Assembly: GCF_900636535.1 (NCBI RefSeq)
Contig: NZ_LR134289.1
Location: 682,001 to 746,000 of the forward strand
DNA length: 64,000 nucleotides
Origin: Chryseobacterium gleum
Lineage (GTDB): Bacteria > Bacteroidota > Bacteroidia > Flavobacteriales > Weeksellaceae
Reading direction: 5' to 3'
Positions 61,279 through 64,000 of the stretch are shown in pieces. The first letter of the stretch is position 1, and each line of letters begins with the position of its first letter. The notes beneath the pieces are model-generated. The model worked only from the letters and a program-made list of their open reading frames with translations. It was not told the DNA's origin and searched no databases. The position numbers and the translations under genes are program-made.

Positions 61279-61839
61279 TTAAAAATTAAACCTTAAACCA
61301 ATCCCTGCGGACGGTCGGAACTGTCGCAAATCCGTACCCCAAAAGACCTTTGTACGCCCTTGCAGTATCAATACAAAACGGTCTGATAGGTACGTTTCAA
61401 AGGTCAGGCGACCGCCAGCTCCGTAAATGAAATTATCCTCGCTCATTATCTTTGCACCGTCATACAACATCGTTTCCCCACGATTGATACTTTCGTAGCC
61501 GACAACGCCCGTTATCCCTGCATTCAGCGTAATATTCTTACGGGCATCGCCCAGCAGGAAAAAACTGTAACCGCCCTCAGCAGTATAAGTTTCCTGCGGT
61601 ATGCGTTGGTCTTTATAGTCGTGATATTGGTGCGTGTACTCCAAAGCCCAAATCTGATAATTACCGTTTTTGCCGTTCACGGTCATTCCGAGATTGATAT
61701 AATAATCGTTACCGATTTTATCATCGGACAAAATGCCCGTACTCACTTCCAATCCTTTTTGCTTTGGCAACATTCGTTGTGCCTGTGCAACCGTGATGGC
61801 CACAAAGAGTAGCATCACGGTATAGATATACTTTTTCAT
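61279..61839 (-). CDS. traO: Conjugative transposon protein TraO
   Basis: A 186-residue exported protein with signal peptide (MKKYIYTVMLLFVAITVAQA). It looks like a small outer-membrane beta-barrel (GLEVSTGILSDDKIGNDYYINLGMTV, EGGYSFFLLG, GAGGRLTFETYLSDRFVL, ending FRPSAGIGLRFNF with terminal Phe). It matches TraO of Bacteroidota elements by size, position and pattern. Confidence 0.9.
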   Translation of the reverse strand: MKKYIYTVMLLFVAITVAQAQRMLPKQKGLEVSTGILSDDKIGNDYYINLGMTVNGKNGNYQIWALEYTHQYHDYKDQRIPQETYTAEGGYSFFLLGDARKNITLNAGITGVVGYESINRGETMLYDGAKIMSEDNFIYGAGGRLTFETYLSDRFVLILQGRTKVFWGTDLRQFRPSAGIGLRFNF

Positions 61840-61860
61840 TGTTCTTGCTTTAAAAGGTTA

Positions 61861-62763
61861 TTAAAATTTCAAGTGCATATCACTGATTACACGGGCATTG
61901 ATTAAGTCCGAATTTTCCACCTGAAGCGTTTGGTGTCGTCCGCCGTTTTTCTCGAAAATCTCAATCAATAAAACCTTATCATCGGCAATCGTGAATTTGT
62001 CTAAGAGAAAAACATTTTGCTCGGTAGATTTCCCGTTAATACCGTCCTCTAATGGCTTGTAGGTTCTTAGCGGTGTCAATGCCCGTTCCTGTACTACGGT
62101 ACGCTTAGCGACCTTTTTATCCACGACTTTGAAATTGATAAAGTCTATATCAAACGGTACATTGCTTTTGTTCCTTAATTCCGTATGGAAATAATATTTA
62201 CCATTATGGATATAGATGCCTTTCAGGATAAACTGAATGCCGAAGCTCTTAGCCCCGATATGCTTAACGATACGCTTGTCTTTTTTGTAAATCGTTTCCA
62301 AAAGCAGACCAGCCAAAGACGGAGAATTGTTTCCGAGTTCCTCGAAAAGCACATCATTACCGTTGGCTTTATCTACTGCCTTTTGCATCGTCAGCAGGTC
62401 ATAGCTCAACGCATCGGGATAGGAACTATAATACACATCAAAAGAGTAATAACGCCCGTCATTGGTAATGACCGAAAAATTGGTTTCGGTTTCAAAACTC
62501 CTTACGGCAGCTTTTACACGCAATACATTTTCCGCATCTTCCGCCTTTCCTGCAATCAGGTATTCACTTCCCAAATCCACGTACCGAATGGCGGTCGGGA
62601 AAATCAAATGCGAAGTTTTATCGTAGGTTACTTCCATTTTGTAAGGCTCAATCTTGCCCAAAGCAAGCGGAGTTTTGATATTTACACTATCCTGTGCAAA
62701 AGATTGTACGGCAAAGCCGATAGTCAGGGCAACCGCCCAAAAGGTTTTAAAAAGATTTTTCAT
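61861..62763 (-). CDS. traN: Conjugative transposon protein TraN
   Basis: A 300-residue exported protein: signal peptide MKNLFKTFWAVALTIGFAVQSFA, then a beta-rich VirB9-like domain (IEPYKMEVTYDKTSHLIFPTAIRYVDLGS, AENVLRVKAAV, and IYIHNGKYYFHTELRNKSNVPFDIDFINFKVVDKK). It belongs to the transfer pore of the type IV secretion system. The frame is open to 62805, but the signal peptide fixes the start at 62763, 25 bp after traM. Confidence 0.92.
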   Translation of the reverse strand: MKNLFKTFWAVALTIGFAVQSFAQDSVNIKTPLALGKIEPYKMEVTYDKTSHLIFPTAIRYVDLGSEYLIAGKAEDAENVLRVKAAVRSFETETNFSVITNDGRYYSFDVYYSSYPDALSYDLLTMQKAVDKANGNDVLFEELGNNSPSLAGLLLETIYKKDKRIVKHIGAKSFGIQFILKGIYIHNGKYYFHTELRNKSNVPFDIDFINFKVVDKKVAKRTVVQERALTPLRTYKPLEDGINGKSTEQNVFLLDKFTIADDKVLLIEIFEKNGGRHQTLQVENSDLINARVISDMHLKF

Positions 62764-62788
62764 TTGTCTAAATATTTGAGTTATACAA

Positions 62789-64000
62789 TTATTGTTTTGA
62801 TACAAGGAATACTTGGTGTCCTGCCTTTAGCGTGACTTTTGGTGTGCGTACTTTCTTGGCGAAATAGCCCGAAATTCCTTGTACCACGCCACGACTTAAA
62901 TCGGCAGCGACTTGTTGTCCTGCATTTTGTGTCAGCATTACACTCGTTCCACCTGTCTGGCTCATATTGCCAGCCATTTCTGTAAGTGCATTCATTTCGG
63001 GGGAATACGGAACGTACAAACCCTGCTGACCATCCAAATCGTAAATGGTTATATCTACGGGAATGATATTGCCCTCCAATTCGATAGAGGTTATTTTGAG
63101 TTGCAAACGCCCTCCCTGAAATTTCGCATTAGCTGTTACAATCGTTCCCTGTGGGATTGTACGGATTGGCGTTTTTGCAGGTTCTAACAGCCGTAACCTT
63201 ACGCCTGTTTCGCCAACTACCGTTTGTGCATCGTGTACGCAGGCTCTAATACTGTTTTTAGGTTGTACAATTTGCTCTTTAGCACCAGCAGTATAAAATC
63301 CCCGATTTCGGGTTTCGCTCCAATCGGCTAAAAAGGCACTGTCCGTAGGTTCACGGTACAAGGCTGATACGGTGTTCTTCCTTGCCGGAGTGAACGCCAC
63401 AAAATGCTCCTTTTGATTTGTCCCCGTTGTTCCTGTTGCCGTACCGTTTGCAGGTGCATTTTCTGCGGAGCTTGCAGGCGTATTAGCAGGAAGATATTTC
63501 GCTGCCATTTGATACGATTTTTCCATTAATGCAAGCTGGTCATCTACGGTTGTTGGTTTCGGTACATTTTGCTCCGCTAATTGCTCTTTGAGTTCGTCCA
63601 ACTGTCTGCGGAGTTCCATTGTTTCCGAATTGTCGTCCTGATAGAAAGACCCCAATGTACTTTGCATATTGCGGTAGCTGTTCAATGCAGGATTGCCCCC
63701 GTTTCTCCCTGAACTTCGACCGCCATTACCATAGCCGTAGCTTTCTTCCTCTTGGGCAAATTCGTCTATCGGTTCTTCCTTATCGTCCGTATTCCAATAG
63801 TCCGAAAGCGTAGCCAAAGCATTGCGTTTCTCTTGCTCTTTTTGTTCGAGCATTTCAAGCTCGTAAGCCTTGCCCTTATTGTCGGGCATTCCAGCTCCCG
63901 TAGCTTGCGGAACGGCATCGTTCAGACCAATGTTTTCGATTTCCTTTTTGTCTTTTGACGGTTTAAAAATCAAATACATACAGCCAACAAATACGATTGC
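62789..64000 (-). CDS. traM: Conjugative transposon protein TraM, N-terminus beyond right edge
   Basis: A frame open to the right edge, 403 codons visible. It is the TraM/VirB10-like component of the mating pore. The visible N-terminal end holds part of a membrane helix (IVFVGCMYLIF). A disordered, Asp/Glu-, Gly- and Ala-rich linker follows (DKEEPIDEFAQEEESYGYG; about 90-200). The conserved C-terminal domain contains SIRACVHDAQTVVGETGVRLRLLEPAKT, TIPQGTIVTANAKFQGGRLQLKITSIELEGNIIPVDI and YVPYSPEMNALTEMAGNM. The start codon lies outside the window. Confidence 0.93.
   Translation of the reverse strand, partial: AIVFVGCMYLIFKPSKDKKEIENIGLNDAVPQATGAGMPDNKGKAYELEMLEQKEQEKRNALATLSDYWNTDDKEEPIDEFAQEEESYGYGNGGRSSGRNGGNPALNSYRNMQSTLGSFYQDDNSETMELRRQLDELKEQLAEQNVPKPTTVDDQLALMEKSYQMAAKYLPANTPASSAENAPANGTATGTTGTNQKEHFVAFTPARKNTVSALYREPTDSAFLADWSETRNRGFYTAGAKEQIVQPKNSIRACVHDAQTVVGETGVRLRLLEPAKTPIRTIPQGTIVTANAKFQGGRLQLKITSIELEGNIIPVDITIYDLDGQQGLYVPYSPEMNALTEMAGNMSQTGGTSVMLTQNAGQQVAADLSRGVVQGISGYFAKKVRTPKVTLKAGHQVFLVSKQ

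Larger units (their letters stand above)
48000..64000. mobile_element. Integrative conjugative element (left part), Bacteroidota tra type
   Basis: From the tyrosine integrase to the right edge, the gene content is that of an ICE: integrase, ssb, DUF932, PRTRC cassette, excisionase-like HTH pair and a minus-strand tra operon tail (traM to traQ). GC appears higher than in the flanking genes by eye. The left limit is approximate (between about 47.7 and 48.2 kb), and the right end, relaxase, coupling protein and remaining tra genes lie outside the window. Confidence 0.85.

Noticed and set aside
1-64000. CRISPR arrays, tRNA or rRNA genes
   Set aside because: No regularly spaced repeats and no cloverleaf or rRNA-like stretch was noticed on either strand; a dedicated scan (for example tRNAscan-SE) was not possible.

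Overview
The window looks like a Flavobacteriia chromosome, most likely Chryseobacterium or a close relative such as Elizabethkingia. The genes are AT-rich and lack strong Shine-Dalgarno sites. Promoters, where visible, follow the Bacteroidota pattern (TTG, about 19-20 nt, TAnnTTTG). The set also includes S41 peptidases, a TonB receptor and a tra-type conjugative element of the Bacteroidota kind. No rRNA, tRNA or CRISPR array was seen. No database search was possible, so family names rest on motif recognition.

Left part (1-19.7 kb). The minus strand carries a DNA-repair cassette: exonuclease, ATP-dependent ligase and an Lhr-like helicase that runs off the left edge. Scattered housekeeping and accessory genes follow: two S41 peptidases, a PPC-domain protein, a 3-hydroxyisobutyrate-dehydrogenase-like enzyme, a chloramphenicol-acetyltransferase-fold enzyme, two Crp/Fnr regulators, an orphan LuxR-type HTH, an MBL hydrolase, an MFS transporter, a FrnE-like DsbA protein, a nucleosidase, an AraC regulator, a GNAT, a KAS III-like protein and an esterase. 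At 6.1-6.3 kb a deletion scar joins the start of an SDR gene to the end of an AraC gene.

Siderophore block (19.7-34.7 kb). A clavaminate-synthase-like oxygenase gene is divergent from a tightly packed nine-gene operon. The operon encodes a PLP decarboxylase, a NIS synthetase fused to a siderophore acyltransferase, an amine N-monooxygenase, a second NIS synthetase, a MATE exporter, an acyl carrier protein, an AMP-forming acyl ligase, a TonB-dependent receptor and a PepSY membrane protein. Together they read as a complete make-export-import pathway for a citrate-hydroxamate siderophore. The oxygenase plus decarboxylase would give a hydroxylated cadaverine, and the ligase plus ACP an unusual acyl group. 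This matches what I recall of chryseochelin (citrate, 3-hydroxycadaverine, fumarate).

Biotin block (35-41.7 kb). A MocR-type regulator is divergent from a gene for an unrecognised four-helix protein with a full diiron ligand set. bioF, bioD, bioB and, after a repeat-filled gap, bioA follow. Near-identical 33-nt repeats in opposite orientation flank most of the block. Then come a secreted GH5-plus-ricin-lectin lipoprotein, an HxlR/MBL divergent pair and an MFS/AraC divergent pair.

Integrative conjugative element (about 48.0 kb to beyond the right edge). A tyrosine integrase sits at the left end. It is followed by ssb, a DUF932 gene split by a complete group II intron with its RT/endonuclease protein, a PRTRC cassette (E, C, an extra gene, B, ThiF), a receiver-only protein, two overlapping excisionase-type HTH genes, a VOC protein, and the tail of the tra operon (traM-traN-traO-traQ) on the minus strand, with traM cut by the edge. 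GC content appears higher here than in the flanking chromosome (judged by eye).
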